Source: Rhizobium sp. BK376
GTDB lineage: Bacteria; Pseudomonadota; Alphaproteobacteria; Rhizobiales; Rhizobiaceae
Length of the DNA stretch: 33,409 nucleotides
Assembly (NCBI RefSeq): GCF_004341625.1
Contig: NZ_SLZG01000037.1
Coordinates: 1-33,409, forward strand
Direction: 5' to 3'
A program made the position numbers and the translations under genes. Positions 9,182 through 17,023 of the stretch are shown piece by piece; positions within the stretch are counted from its first letter, which is position 1, and every line of letters starts with the position of its first letter. Under the pieces are notes generated by a model. It did no database searches. It was not told where the DNA came from and worked only from the letters and a program-made list of their open reading frames with translations.

Positions 9182-9201
9182 TCGTCGATCCGATTCGACG
9201 A
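9182..9201. terminator. Inverted repeat between convergent genes
   Basis: TCGTCGA (9182-9188) and TCGACGA (9195-9201) form a perfect 7-bp stem with a six-base loop in the 217-base gap between a plus-strand and a minus-strand gene that converge. A bidirectional terminator is the simplest reading. No T tract is evident. Confidence 0.35.
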
Positions 9202-9320
9202 TACTCCCCGATGTTCTTCGGAAGCCTTTGGCTGACGTTCGGGTTAAGCGAGAGGTAGAACCTGAAAGCGGGGATGTAGTGGTCTACCGGACCTACAATA
9301 TGCAAGAAGCTGGGGAACCT

Positions 9321-9695
9321 CTAACGCCTGGCCAAGGCTCTTGCCACCGCCTCTTCAAGCACATCGTCGTTGAAAGGCTTGAAAAGGCAATCCACTGCGC
9401 CTTTCTTCAGCAGTTGTGCGCGCACCTCATCGTCATGGATTGCCGTAATGAAGACGACAGGTATGTCGTATCCTTTGCGAACAAGTTCACGTTGAAGATC
9501 GGGGCCGGACATGCCCGGCATCGTTATGTCGAGAAGAAGACATTCCGTCTGTGTCATTCTGGAGGACGAGAGGAAATCCTCCGCAGACTCGAAGGCTTCG
9601 CTTTGATAGCCGAACGATTTCAACAACGGTGGCAGCGCTTCCCTTACCGACACATCGTCGTCGACGACCGAAATCAATTGCTTTGGACCTCCCAT
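9321..9695 (-). CDS. FixJ-like receiver-only response regulator
   Basis: The 124-residue product is a lone receiver domain with FixJ-type sequence: acidic pocket D12-D14 (VVDDD), phospho-acceptor D56 (LLLDITMPGMSG), T84 (VVFITA) and K106 (CLFKPF). There is no LuxR-type helix-turn-helix after it. Start 9695 (ATG) is preceded by CGGAG at a spacing of six; a TTG two codons further upstream is less likely. It closely resembles the receiver at 16192-16572, so the window encodes two such proteins. It could act as a phosphate sink or competitor for the local kinases. A perfect copy of the shared palindrome lies 99-110 bases upstream of its start. Confidence 0.88.
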   Translation of the reverse strand: MGGPKQLISVVDDDVSVREALPPLLKSFGYQSEAFESAEDFLSSSRMTQTECLLLDITMPGMSGPDLQRELVRKGYDIPVVFITAIHDDEVRAQLLKKGAVDCLFKPFNDDVLEEAVARALARR

Positions 9696-9790
9696 GTGCA
9701 ACTCCGCTGCGACCAGGATTTTTTTCTCGGCTGGTAGCCTTTTTGGGGTCGCTTCGGTCTAAAAGCTACGGTCCTTTCAACCTAGAATAC

Positions 9791-9808
9791 ATTATACCAA
9801 GGTATCGG
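9791..9808. promoter_or_regulatory. Palindromic site A (ATAC-CAAG-GTAT)
   Basis: Core ATACCAAGGTAT (9794-9805) within ATTATACCAAGGTATCGG. It lies upstream of the minus-strand receiver gene at 9321-9695. It matches site B at 17531-17548 (reverse strand) at 17 of 18 bases. A dyad with 4+4 half-sites suits a dimeric regulator; the binding protein is not known. Confidence 0.55.
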
Positions 9809-9840
9809 TGCATATTCAGGCTGAGATTAGCGACGCCGCT

Positions 9841-10497
9841 TTATCCCGGCGACGTTGCTCCGTGCCGCTCGGCTACCATGTAAGCTGCGTACCAGTGGGG
9901 CCAGTCTTCGTCGTGCTTGCCGCCGTTTTCTTCTTCATATTTGCCATGGGCCGCGGCGGCCCGCTTGAGCGCTTCCGCAAGATCGGTTTTCGACGAAAAC
10001 CTTGTAAGATCCGCTTCCACCCGTCCAGGCAATCTGGCCGTGATTTCCTGAAACACCCATCCGTTTCCATCGGGATCGCTGAAGGAAGCGAACGACCCGT
10101 AACTGTCGCGCGACGGATGTGGTCCAGAGATGCGGCCTTCACCTCCCTGGTGATGAAACACGCCACCAACATCGTGGAATACGTCGCTGATTTGAACTCC
10201 CCGCGCGGCCACGGTCGCGCGCGCGCGTTCGATGTCGGAGACGATCAGATGCAGCCCTTGAGCGGAGCCGGCGGCGGCGGATGTCACTTTTGAGCCAAAG
10301 ATCACCGAGCAGGGCGAACCGGGCGGTGTGACCTGGACGACCCTAAAACCATCGAGCCCGGAAACATCAGCATCAAGCCTCCAGCCAAGACCCGTATAGA
10401 ATGCCTTGGCCTTGTCGACGTCCGACACTGGAACCACGACCACCTCGAGTTTCATTTCCAATTCGTCGGTGGTGATACTGTTTTGTTGACCCGACAT
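9841..10497 (-). CDS. VOC-fold protein with C-terminal extension
   Basis: The 218-residue product has one VOC module (LEVVVVPVSDVDKAKAFYTG, GWRLDAD, VTPPGSPCSVIFG, GLHLIVSDIERARATVAARG, FSDPDGNGWVFQEITARLPG), then an extension ending in GGKHDEDWPHWYAAYMVAER, a tail I recognise from other rhizobial VOC proteins. The ATG at 10497 is preceded by AAGGAGG at good spacing. It shares strand with the HAD/SDR/AEC genes but is 115 bases beyond the HAD gene stop, so it may be separately transcribed. Likely role is handling a small reactive compound; substrate unknown. Confidence 0.9.
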   Translation of the reverse strand: MSGQQNSITTDELEMKLEVVVVPVSDVDKAKAFYTGLGWRLDADVSGLDGFRVVQVTPPGSPCSVIFGSKVTSAAAGSAQGLHLIVSDIERARATVAARGVQISDVFHDVGGVFHHQGGEGRISGPHPSRDSYGSFASFSDPDGNGWVFQEITARLPGRVEADLTRFSSKTDLAEALKRAAAAHGKYEEENGGKHDEDWPHWYAAYMVAERHGATSPG

Positions 10498-10612
10498 GCA
10501 AAGACCTCCTTCAACGAGTTATGAAACAATTCCGGAGAGGATGGGCGGCTCGAAGCAGATCGTCTATCGTCGAGTGGTGTCACTCCGCCGGCGACGCGAC
10601 CACCTCCGGCCG

Positions 10613-11452
10613 TCAACTGATTTTTTCCGCAAGTTCGACGAAGTCTTTCGCCATGACATCGATGAAATCCTCTGGCTTGCTATCTGCGATGTGACCGGGT
10701 CCGAGTTCTAGCGGCCGCGGGACGTAGGCCGTTCGAAAGCCAGCCTTTTTCGAAGCAGCAAGATCCCACTTGTGCGCGGACACCATGAGAAGCTGGTCTG
10801 GACGAAACCCGACATAGTCCACCGCGAGCTGGTAGACTTTTGGATCGGGCTTGAATGCGTGATTCAACTCTCCGGTAACGATTTCGTCGAACGGAAGCCT
10901 GGCCGCCTTCACCAACGCAGTCATCTGTGCCATTGACGCGTTCGTCAGCGTGGACAACGTGTATCTTCGGCGGAGCCTGGTGAGGCCGGGCAGGACGTCG
11001 GGCCAAGGTGCCATCTCTCCCCAGACCGACATCAGCCGGGCGCGGTCCTCGGATGAAAGGTCGCCGTCGACCCCCCGGGCCTTGAGAAGTGGTTCGAGCG
11101 ACTCGCGGTAGACGTCCGAATTGGACATCCATTGGCGTCGGCCGGCCGAGATGTCGACAATGATGTCGTGCGCCGCGCCGCTCCAGTCTCCGGGAAGGCT
11201 GGCCGCCCATCCGGAGTGAAGATCATTCTTTCGTCCAACGCTCTCGGCCATCTTCTGCATCGGATCGTAGAAGTCGAAGACCGTTCCCTGCATGTCGAAT
11301 GTCAGACCCTTCACTCCAGAGAGCGCTGACCGCGGCGCGGCCCAAAGAATGGAAGGTCTTGCTGCGGCGATCGCGATGATCGTCATCGAACCGAAGAGGA
11401 ACGAGCGGCGTGACGGGCTCGCGGTTGCTGTTAGGTCAGGCTGTGGGCTCAT
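10613..11452 (-). CDS. Haloacid-dehalogenase-type hydrolase with Tat signal peptide
   Basis: The 279-residue protein starts with a twin-arginine signal (S-R15-R16-S-F-L then a hydrophobic stretch to about residue 38), so it should be exported folded to the periplasm. The mature part has the HAD fold of the type II 2-haloacid dehalogenase family: nucleophile D53 and D60 in LTFDMQGTVFD, TLTN, the FKPDPKVY lysine and tyrosine, and SAHKWDLAAS. Compared with true L-2-haloacid dehalogenases, the active-site serine of the SN motif is Thr, the asparagine near the last aspartate is His, and I see no clear equivalent of the substrate-carboxylate arginine, so haloacid activity is doubtful. AAGGAGG precedes the ATG. 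It is last in a run with the SDR and AEC transporter genes (gap of 64 bases). Confidence 0.88.
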   Translation of the reverse strand: MSPQPDLTATASPSRRSFLFGSMTIIAIAAARPSILWAAPRSALSGVKGLTFDMQGTVFDFYDPMQKMAESVGRKNDLHSGWAASLPGDWSGAAHDIIVDISAGRRQWMSNSDVYRESLEPLLKARGVDGDLSSEDRARLMSVWGEMAPWPDVLPGLTRLRRRYTLSTLTNASMAQMTALVKAARLPFDEIVTGELNHAFKPDPKVYQLAVDYVGFRPDQLLMVSAHKWDLAASKKAGFRTAYVPRPLELGPGHIADSKPEDFIDVMAKDFVELAEKIS

Positions 11453-11516
11453 TTCGCGCCTCCTTATGTTGGAGAGAGCTGCCGCCCCAAACGGGCAGCG
11501 ACGGCAGTCATAGCTT

Positions 11517-12320
11517 TCAGATTGTTCTGCTCAACATCGCGATATTCGAAGCGGCGTGCCAATCCGCCGTGTCCTTCGGAAAGATCGTCCGGAACGGACC
11601 GGCCTGCTCGGGAATGAGCTCGACCATCTTCGCGATCATGTCGTTGGGATCGAGGCGCATCTCCGGCTTGTCGATCAGGGCGTCGGTCTGGGCCTTATAC
11701 GACGCGCGGCTTGTGAAATTGACGGTATCGTCGAGCCAGCGATATGCGGACTCTACCATTCGTTCGTTGAAGCCTGTGAAATAGGGCCCCGGATTGATTG
11801 TCTGGACCTGGATGCCGAATTCCTTCAGTTCGTCCTGCATGGCCTCGCTGATGGCCTGGACCGCATGTTTGGTGGCGGAGTAGGAGCCGAGCATCCCCGG
11901 GCTGACAACCCCGAGGATCGACGAGATGAATACGACTTTGCCCTTGATCTTCCTCTTGACCCAGCGGCGAACGACGCGCTGTGTGAGATCAAGCAGGGAG
12001 AAGACATTGACCTCGAAGTTCTGCTTGACCAGCGCCAGCGGGATCTCGGCTATCGGCCCGCCCTCGCCAATGCCAGCGTTGTTGACCAGCACGTCGAACT
12101 CGAGCTTCGCCGCATGCGCAAGATCGAATTCGTCGAGAAGATTGAGTTTCGTGACCGTCAGATTTTTCAAATCGAATTCAGCCACCCTGTTGCGAAGCTG
12201 GGTAACCTGAGGCCAGGATTCGGCGGTCGCGATCACGGTATGGCCCTTCTTCGCCAACTCGATTGCTGCACCCGCGCCAAGGCCTGATCCAGCGCCCGTG
12301 ATGAGAATACTTCTAGCCAT
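11517..12320 (-). CDS. Short-chain dehydrogenase/reductase (classical SDR)
   Basis: A 267-residue classical SDR with the cofactor motif T8-G-A-G-S-G-L-G15, structural NNAG (80-83), catalytic S133/S134 in VFISSILG, and Y147-SAT-K151. The T-A-E after the second strand does not clearly select NAD or NADP. It would oxidise or reduce a carbonyl or alcohol; substrate unknown. AAAGGAG lies just before the ATG. It sits between the AEC transporter gene (42 bases upstream) and the exported HAD gene (64 bases downstream), consistent with one operon. The long plus-strand frame across it is a shadow. Confidence 0.93.
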   Translation of the reverse strand: MARSILITGAGSGLGAGAAIELAKKGHTVIATAESWPQVTQLRNRVAEFDLKNLTVTKLNLLDEFDLAHAAKLEFDVLVNNAGIGEGGPIAEIPLALVKQNFEVNVFSLLDLTQRVVRRWVKRKIKGKVVFISSILGVVSPGMLGSYSATKHAVQAISEAMQDELKEFGIQVQTINPGPYFTGFNERMVESAYRWLDDTVNFTSRASYKAQTDALIDKPEMRLDPNDMIAKMVELIPEQAGPFRTIFPKDTADWHAASNIAMLSRTI

Positions 12321-12362
12321 TGTCTTGCTCCTTTTGTTGAGTGTGAAAGGAAAGGAGGGGCA

Positions 12363-13325
12363 TCAGCCGGTGTAGCTGTATGTCCATCCGATCGCTGCTG
12401 CCAACGTGAGCGCTGAAAAGATCGTGCTCACGATGATCATGGAGTTGGCCTCCTCAGAAATGCGGTCATAGGTGTTGCCGAACAGGATTCCGAAGAAGCC
12501 CGACGGCAAGGCGGCCATGATGACCGAGAGCTTCGTAATCTCCGCTGGGGCCTCTATGGCCCGGCAGACGAGGAAGGCCAGAATGGGCTGAAAGATATTG
12601 GATAGCGCCACTCCCAATGCAGTGTTGAATGTCAATCGAAACCTGCTCTGGGAGAGCACAAGGCCCGTCACAATCAGTCCCAAGCCACCAGCGGCCATAC
12701 CGATCTGTCGGAGGGAAGCCGCGACGACCTCTGGCAGGTGCCAGCCCGCGATGCTTACCAATGTGCCGAACACCGGCGCGAGGACGATCGGTTTCGAGAG
12801 CGCATGGCCGGAAGCGCCTATGATGTGATCGAGACGGCTGCGCTTGGCACCGCATCGAGTGTTGGAGACGCGGTCGAGTTCAAGGAGGGCCAGTGTCAGC
12901 GGCGAGGGGAGAAGTGTTCCAACTGCGATCCCGACGGCGATGGTCGACAGGTGGTCGGCTCCAAACAAGGCAGTGATTACCGGAAAGGCCGCTGCTGCGA
13001 AGTTCGGCTGCCCTACCGCGAGGGCCTGCAGCGCCGCCTCGCTGGAGTCCCGCTTCATAGCCTTGCGTTGGAAGAGATACCAAAAGCCGAAAATCCCCAT
13101 CATGACGATCGCGAGGGACACGAGAATTGGCCACTGTGCTGTCAAGTCCGCCCATTTCGATGACGCCGTCGCCACGAAGAGAGAGGCCGGAAGGCAATAG
13201 CTCATGACGATGATATTGAGTTCGCCTACGTGCATGTTGTTGATGTGGCCAGTTTTCCCGGCCGCGTATCCGAGCAGCATGACGAAGAAGGTCGGGCCCA
13301 GCGCCAGAGCAAGTATGGGAAGCAC
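12363..13325 (-). CDS. AEC-family (auxin efflux carrier-type) transporter
   Basis: A 320-residue integral membrane protein with about ten hydrophobic segments in two halves separated by a basic loop (around RVSNTRCGAKRSRLDHI), as in AEC/bile-acid-arsenite fold permeases. N-terminal LGPTFFVMLLGYAAGKTGHI and the helix-breaking LPASLF and LPSGFFGILFGN motifs fit the family. Bacterial members move organic acids such as malonate or malate; the substrate here is unknown. The start is GTG at 13325 with GGGAGG at a suitable distance. It is first gene of the likely operon AEC-SDR-HAD. Two copies of the shared palindrome lie 164-196 bases upstream. Confidence 0.9.
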   Translation of the reverse strand: MLPILALALGPTFFVMLLGYAAGKTGHINNMHVGELNIIVMSYCLPASLFVATASSKWADLTAQWPILVSLAIVMMGIFGFWYLFQRKAMKRDSSEAALQALAVGQPNFAAAAFPVITALFGADHLSTIAVGIAVGTLLPSPLTLALLELDRVSNTRCGAKRSRLDHIIGASGHALSKPIVLAPVFGTLVSIAGWHLPEVVAASLRQIGMAAGGLGLIVTGLVLSQSRFRLTFNTALGVALSNIFQPILAFLVCRAIEAPAEITKLSVIMAALPSGFFGILFGNTYDRISEEANSMIIVSTIFSALTLAAAIGWTYSYTG

Positions 13326-13485
13326 CTCTCACCTCCCTGTCCTACAAGCGCCGCCTTCGCCAGATCGTCTGCAGCGAAGGTTCGAATATGTTGGAGCTGT
13401 TGTCATGGCCGTCTTCATCTTTCAGGTGATCATCGCGGTATGCTTCCGCAATTATGGACTGTCGTGCGAATCTGACGGGCGAGCT

Positions 13486-13521
13486 ATTGTACAAAGGAAG
13501 GTGCGGCCGATACCTTCGGAT
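13486..13521. promoter_or_regulatory. Palindromic sites D1 and D2 upstream of the AEC operon
   Basis: D1 is GTAC-AAAG-GAAG (13489-13500), inside ATTGTACAAAGG, identical over 12 bases to site C. D2 is ATAC-CTTC-GGAT (13510-13521), in the opposite orientation and matching site B at 10 of 12 bases. Their starts are 21 bases apart, two helical turns, so two dimers would sit on the same face of DNA. Confidence 0.45.
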
Positions 13522-13791
13522 CGGTGGTTTTGCTAATGTGCGGGCCTCATGGGGCGCTAGCTTTGGAGGGGCGAAAGGGCGCAAAGTCGCCGACCAAAGG
13601 CGGTCGATCGCCGCGGCCTCGATCTATCTACCTTCAACTGTCGAACTTCACCCTCAATCGGGTCGGACTCTATGGCGCAGAGCCGCAGAGTTCCGGGCGG
13701 CGTCCCCGCGCAGGTGGACGCGCCACGAGAACATCGCGGCGACGGATTGCTGGCTCCTAAGTCGATGGACCGGATGCATTCGCTGTCGACA

Positions 13792-13823
13792 CTGTCTGGA
13801 AGAATGTCGCATCTTCCGGACAG
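13792..13823 (+). repeat. Strong imperfect hairpin
   Basis: CTGTCTGGAAGA (13792-13803) and TCTTCCGGACAG (13812-13823) pair over 12 bases with an 8-base loop; the only non-Watson-Crick pair is a U-G if transcribed from the plus strand. No T tract follows. It may be a terminator, a protein-binding dyad or an RNA element. Confidence 0.5.
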
Positions 13824-13950
13824 TCCGCAATTGCCGGCACGCATGCGCACACCATGGCAAATCCGCCGACACCGCTCCCGTCAACAAGAGTCGCAACTCA
13901 TCGACGCCGATGTTCGACCATGGCCGGATGTTCGAATGCTGTCGCTGGGC

Positions 13951-14642
13951 TCAGCGGTTGCCCGGCAGCACTTGTCTCTGCCTCACGTCGTCGATCGACT
14001 GGGTCTGCGACATCCGATCGTCAGCAGGCCGGTCGCCTTCAGACACGTCCCGCTGGTGGCCCGTCGGGATGATGTCGTCGACGACGTCGCTCGGCAAATC
14101 TTCGGCAAGCTCGTATCCGCGTACGCGCGGCGACATCGCCGGGGCACTTCGATTGTATCGACCGACCCCCGTAGCGCTGCCCGCAGCCGCATCCGCCTCG
14201 AAAACGTCCTCTTGGGATGCGGGGGCTCGCGGGCTGCTTCCCATGGTCCAGCCTTCCTCCCGCCAGAGGTCTGCCCGCTCGTCGAGATCGATAGAGCCCT
14301 CGCTGTCGAGGATGCCGTGCGCCGTCTCGTAGTTGTTCTTGTCGACGGAGGCAGAGACAAGAAAGCCGCCGCGGCGGAGGCCCTCGGCGTAAACGTCGCG
14401 GTCTTCGTCAGGGAAGAACCAATCTCCAAGACGCGGCCAGAACTTGGAGCCTTCGCCTGCGGTGGCCGCTCCTTCGCCGTCGGCCTCGTAGCCAGGCATT
14501 AGCCGGACGTCAGCGACACCTGCGATTTGAGTTTGTCGATGGCGGTCTCGGCGTCGCTTCTGCTATCGAAGAAGGCGGTCAGGGTACTCCGGGCACGGCG
14601 TCCTGCAGCGCTGGGTGTGCCTTCGTTGTACAGATTGCTCAT
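13951..14642 (-). pseudogene. Frameshifted general stress protein (YsnF/17M-like)
   Basis: The gene starts at ATG 14642 with AGGAGG upstream (MSNLYNEGTPSAAG..., STLTAFFDSRSDAETAIDKL). This frame stops after QVSLTSG near 14498. The expected continuation, GVADVRLMPGYEADGEG then WPRLGDWFFPDEDRDVYAEG, LRRGGFLVSASV and GSIDLDERADLWREEGW, is in the next frame. Inserting one base near 14545 would restore a single protein of about 230 residues. The N-terminal module resembles the general-stress-protein-17M type domain found in many rhizobial stress genes. A perfect EcfG-type promoter lies just upstream. A sequencing error or programmed frameshift cannot be excluded. Confidence 0.72.
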
Positions 14643-14673
14643 GGAATGCTCCTCCTAGGTTGGTGTGGGAGCG

Positions 14674-14698
14674 AACGGGTGGAGCAGTCGAATGTTCC
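14674..14698 (-). promoter_or_regulatory. EcfG-type general stress promoter
   Basis: On the minus strand the sequence is GGAAC, 16 bases, CGTT, the consensus for the alphaproteobacterial general-stress sigma factor EcfG (RpoE2 in Sinorhizobium). It is 32 bases upstream of the ATG of the general stress gene at 14642, a normal distance. Confidence 0.75.
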
Positions 14699-14920
14699 GG
14701 GCAAAATTCTGTCCGTCAGGACAAGGGAACCGTGTCCCGCACGGGTCGGTGTCCGGACGACACACGCGTTCGCACCTCATCGCAAACTGCCGCCTCAACC
14801 TCGCGAAGCTCGTTCCCGCCCCGAACTGCTTTACTGAGGCGGCGACCTTTCCACCAAAGGCGTCCACTTGGGCCAGCTGGAGTTTGTTCTGTCGACGGAT
14901 CCAATTGGGCGAACGTCGGC

Positions 14921-14945
14921 GGAACTATTTGTCGCTGCTGATGTT
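14921..14945 (+). promoter_or_regulatory. Probable EcfG-type promoter for the GlsB/YeaQ gene
   Basis: GGAAC (14921-14925), 16 bases, TGTT (14942-14945), one mismatch from the GGAAC-N16-CGTT consensus. It lies 58 bases before the ATG at 15004 of a gene class that is stress-induced in rhizobia, and points away from the perfect EcfG promoter on the other strand. Confidence 0.5.
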
Positions 14946-15003
14946 TTACTGCCTGTGTCCGGAGGACCGGATGTCCTATCAATCCTGTAGGGGGGAAATT
15001 TTC

Positions 15004-15261
15004 ATGGAAGACGCAGGTATCGGCTGGATCGCAGCAATCATCATCGGCGGCATCGCGGGTTGGCTCGCCGAGATGTTCATGAAGAGCAACATGGGCGTCA
15101 TCATGAACATCCTCCTAGGTATCGTCGGCGCCGTTGTCGCTAACTTCCTTCTATCTCTGTTCGGCATCGTCCTCGGCGGCTGGCTCGGTTACCTGATCGC
15201 TGGCTTCATCGGTGCCTGTATCCTCATCGCGCTCGCGCGAATGGTCAGGCGGACGGCCTGA
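15004..15261 (+). CDS. GlsB/YeaQ/YmgE-family stress membrane protein
   Basis: An 85-residue, strongly hydrophobic, glycine-rich protein with three membrane segments: GWIAAIIIGGIAGWLAEMFM, MNILLGIVGAVVANFLLSLF and LGYLIAGFIGACILIALARM. The GGIAGWLA start and GIVGAVVANF are hallmarks of the family (formerly transglycosylase-associated protein), whose exact role is unknown but which is repeatedly stress-induced. AGGGGGG precedes ATG 15004. It stands divergent to the general stress gene, both with EcfG-type promoters. Confidence 0.92.
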   Translation: MEDAGIGWIAAIIIGGIAGWLAEMFMKSNMGVIMNILLGIVGAVVANFLLSLFGIVLGGWLGYLIAGFIGACILIALARMVRRTA

Positions 15262-15371
15262 CCATCTTGAAAGTTACCGGACGGGAATTTCCTAAAACCG
15301 TCGCCCGTGGCCAAAGACGTATGATGGGAATTGTTTCGGGGCCATGTTCTATGTCGAGTGGCGATGTCCAT

Positions 15372-16178
15372 TCAACCCGCGCGGTTGGGCATCTCGCTGC
15401 TCGATCCCAAGCCGTGACTCGCGCCGCTATCGGGAAATTGCCCGGATCCGGTCGCAGGGGAGGGCGAGGCAACATCGTCTCGCCTCATCGATGATCCATT
15501 GATTCCGGTATCTTCGATAAGTTGGAGACGTAACGCCATATGCACCAGCTCGGGTACTGAGCGAGCCTCCATTTTTCGCATCATCTGGCCGCGATGTGCC
15601 TTGACAGTGATTTCGCTGATGCCGAGGTTGTAAGCGGTTTGTTTGTTGAGTAGCCCTTTGACAACGCAGGACATCACCTCCCGCTCTCGTTGGCTCAACG
15701 TGCCGTAGCTGGTGCGAAGGTTTGCAAGTTCCTCGTCTTCGCGATGGAGCGTCTCGCTGTTTCTTACGGCACCCCCTATCGCATCCAGAAGCGCCGCGGT
15801 ATCGATGGGCTTTGTTAGAAACTCGAAGGCGCCGGCCTTCATCGCCCGGACGGTCATCGGAACGTCGCCAAATCCGGTGACGAAGATTATTGGAATCCTT
15901 CTTCCACCGGACGTCAGCATCCGTTGAAGATCGAGACCAGTAAGACCGGGCATGTTGACGTCGAGGACGATGCAGCTTGGGTCGCGAGTCGGCGAATGAT
16001 CGAGGAACTCTTTGGCGGACGCGAACAAAGCTGGCGACCATCCCGCCGAGGAGATCAGCAGCTCGAGCGACTCTCTGATTGACAGATCGTCATCGATCAC
16101 GACGACAAGCGGTCTGTCTGCTGCCCCTGTCGATTGCGTCCTTGTGCGATCGAGGCTGACTGAGGTGATGCTGTACAT
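15372..16178 (-). CDS. FixJ-type response regulator with LuxR-type DNA-binding domain
   Basis: 268 residues: a 22-residue lead, a FixJ-type receiver (VVVIDDD 25-31, phospho-acceptor D73 in CIVLDVNMPGLTGLD, FVTGFGDVPMTVRAMKAGAFEFLTKP), a linker, and a LuxR/NarL helix-turn-helix (LSQREREVMSCVVKGLLNKQ, then LGISEITVKAHRGQMMRKM). A Ser/Gly-rich tail of about 40 residues follows. It is the only regulator in the window with a DNA-binding output, and FixL/TodS-like kinases with the same H-box surround it; NarL-type domains bind short dyads like the one repeated in this region. GGGAG precedes the ATG. The receiver gene at 16192-16572 ends 13 bases upstream, so they form an operon. Confidence 0.95.
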   Translation of the reverse strand: MYSITSVSLDRTRTQSTGAADRPLVVVIDDDLSIRESLELLISSAGWSPALFASAKEFLDHSPTRDPSCIVLDVNMPGLTGLDLQRMLTSGGRRIPIIFVTGFGDVPMTVRAMKAGAFEFLTKPIDTAALLDAIGGAVRNSETLHREDEELANLRTSYGTLSQREREVMSCVVKGLLNKQTAYNLGISEITVKAHRGQMMRKMEARSVPELVHMALRLQLIEDTGINGSSMRRDDVASPSPATGSGQFPDSGASHGLGSSSEMPNRAG

Positions 16179-16191
16179 GGTGTTGCTCCCT

Positions 16192-16572
16192 CTATTCCGC
16201 CCTTGTTGGCTTTTTAAAAACCAGATCTAGCGCATCGCTTAGCTCAATGTCACTGAATGGTTTGTAGAGGCATTCGACGGCGCCCTGTTCAATAAGCGGT
16301 CCGCGAATGCCTGCGTCGCTCTGAGCGGTTATGAATAGCACAGGAATATCCATGCCGTTCCGGGCGAGTTCTCGATGTAGTTCGGGACCCGTCATGCCCG
16401 GCATGGCCACGTCCAGAATGAGGCATTCGGTCGCTTCGACCACGGGCGAGTGAAGAAACTCGGTTGCCGATGCAAACGATCTGACACCGAACCCGAGTAC
16501 ACGCAGCAGAACTGGAAGGGATTCCCGTACGGAGTCGTCGTCGTCGACAAGACAGACAAATCGTTCCGTCAT
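16192..16572 (-). CDS. FixJ-like receiver-only response regulator
   Basis: A 126-residue lone receiver: acidic residues D10-D13, phospho-acceptor D54 (LILDVAMPGMTG), T82 (VLFITA) and K104 (CLYKPF). It is about half identical by eye to the receiver at 9321-9695 and has no output domain. ATG 16572 has GGAGG some ten bases upstream; the frame is open further but the additional residues are low-complexity and basic. It is followed after 13 bases by the FixJ-type regulator, so the two are probably translated together. It may compete for phosphoryl groups or pass them on in a phosphorelay. Confidence 0.9.
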   Translation of the reverse strand: MTERFVCLVDDDDSVRESLPVLLRVLGFGVRSFASATEFLHSPVVEATECLILDVAMPGMTGPELHRELARNGMDIPVLFITAQSDAGIRGPLIEQGAVECLYKPFSDIELSDALDLVFKKPTRAE

Positions 16573-17023
16573 TCTGCTATCGCCTCCAGAGGTGCTCCTA
16601 GGCGCGTTGGAAGGGCCGGCGCGCGAAGTGCGAGATGACGGAACGGCTGCGCTTCGGGGCCTCTTCTTGCGGCCTCGGTACTTCGGCGGTCGATCATACT
16701 CACAACCCTCCGCAAAAAACGGGTCTCTGGATCGAGCATATCGATTTGTAGCGTGCTCCGCCATCAAGGATCGCATTTCCCAGGTCAATTCGCTCAGCTC
16801 GCTCAAGTCGTTGTCGCGCCGGCTCGTTCACGGCGCACACTCTTCCACTTTGAGAACAGCGCCCGAATTTTTCCATTGTACAAAGGTGTCGTCACGCGTT
16901 GGCTCGTCGCGCTCTCGCTTCAGGGGCTTCCCGACACCTAGTCTAGGCACAATAGTCAGAAACTCGCCACTTGGCCATGATTTGAGCTCTTATCGTTCAA
17001 TGATGATGGAAGGATTTGAAAAA
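16573..17023. other. Divergent intergenic region
   Basis: About 450 bases between the minus-strand regulator operon and the plus-strand NTF2-like gene. It includes site C (16875-16892) and a short perfect dyad CCTAG-T-CTAGG (16938-16948). The open frame extending over it from 16592 has no ribosome site and is not considered coding. Confidence 0.4.
16875..16892. promoter_or_regulatory. Palindromic site C (GTAC-AAAG-GTGT)
   Basis: Core 16878-16889 within ATTGTACAAAGGTGTCGT, 15 of 18 bases identical to site B read on the minus strand. It lies between the regulator operon and the NTF2-like gene, 135-146 bases from the latter's start. Confidence 0.45.

Larger units (their letters stand above)
13326..13950. 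other. Long intergenic region upstream of the AEC operon
   Basis: About 625 bases with no gene I can support: open frames here, such as one at 13557-13850 minus and plus-strand frames from 13454 and 13672, lack ribosome sites and family features and are low-complexity shadows. It contains two palindromic sites (13489-13521) and a strong hairpin (13792-13823). The decayed stress gene ends at its right edge. Confidence 0.5.

Noticed and set aside
13672..14502. 276-residue plus-strand open frame
   Set aside because: Antisense to the general stress gene, which has a ribosome site and an EcfG promoter; this frame has neither.
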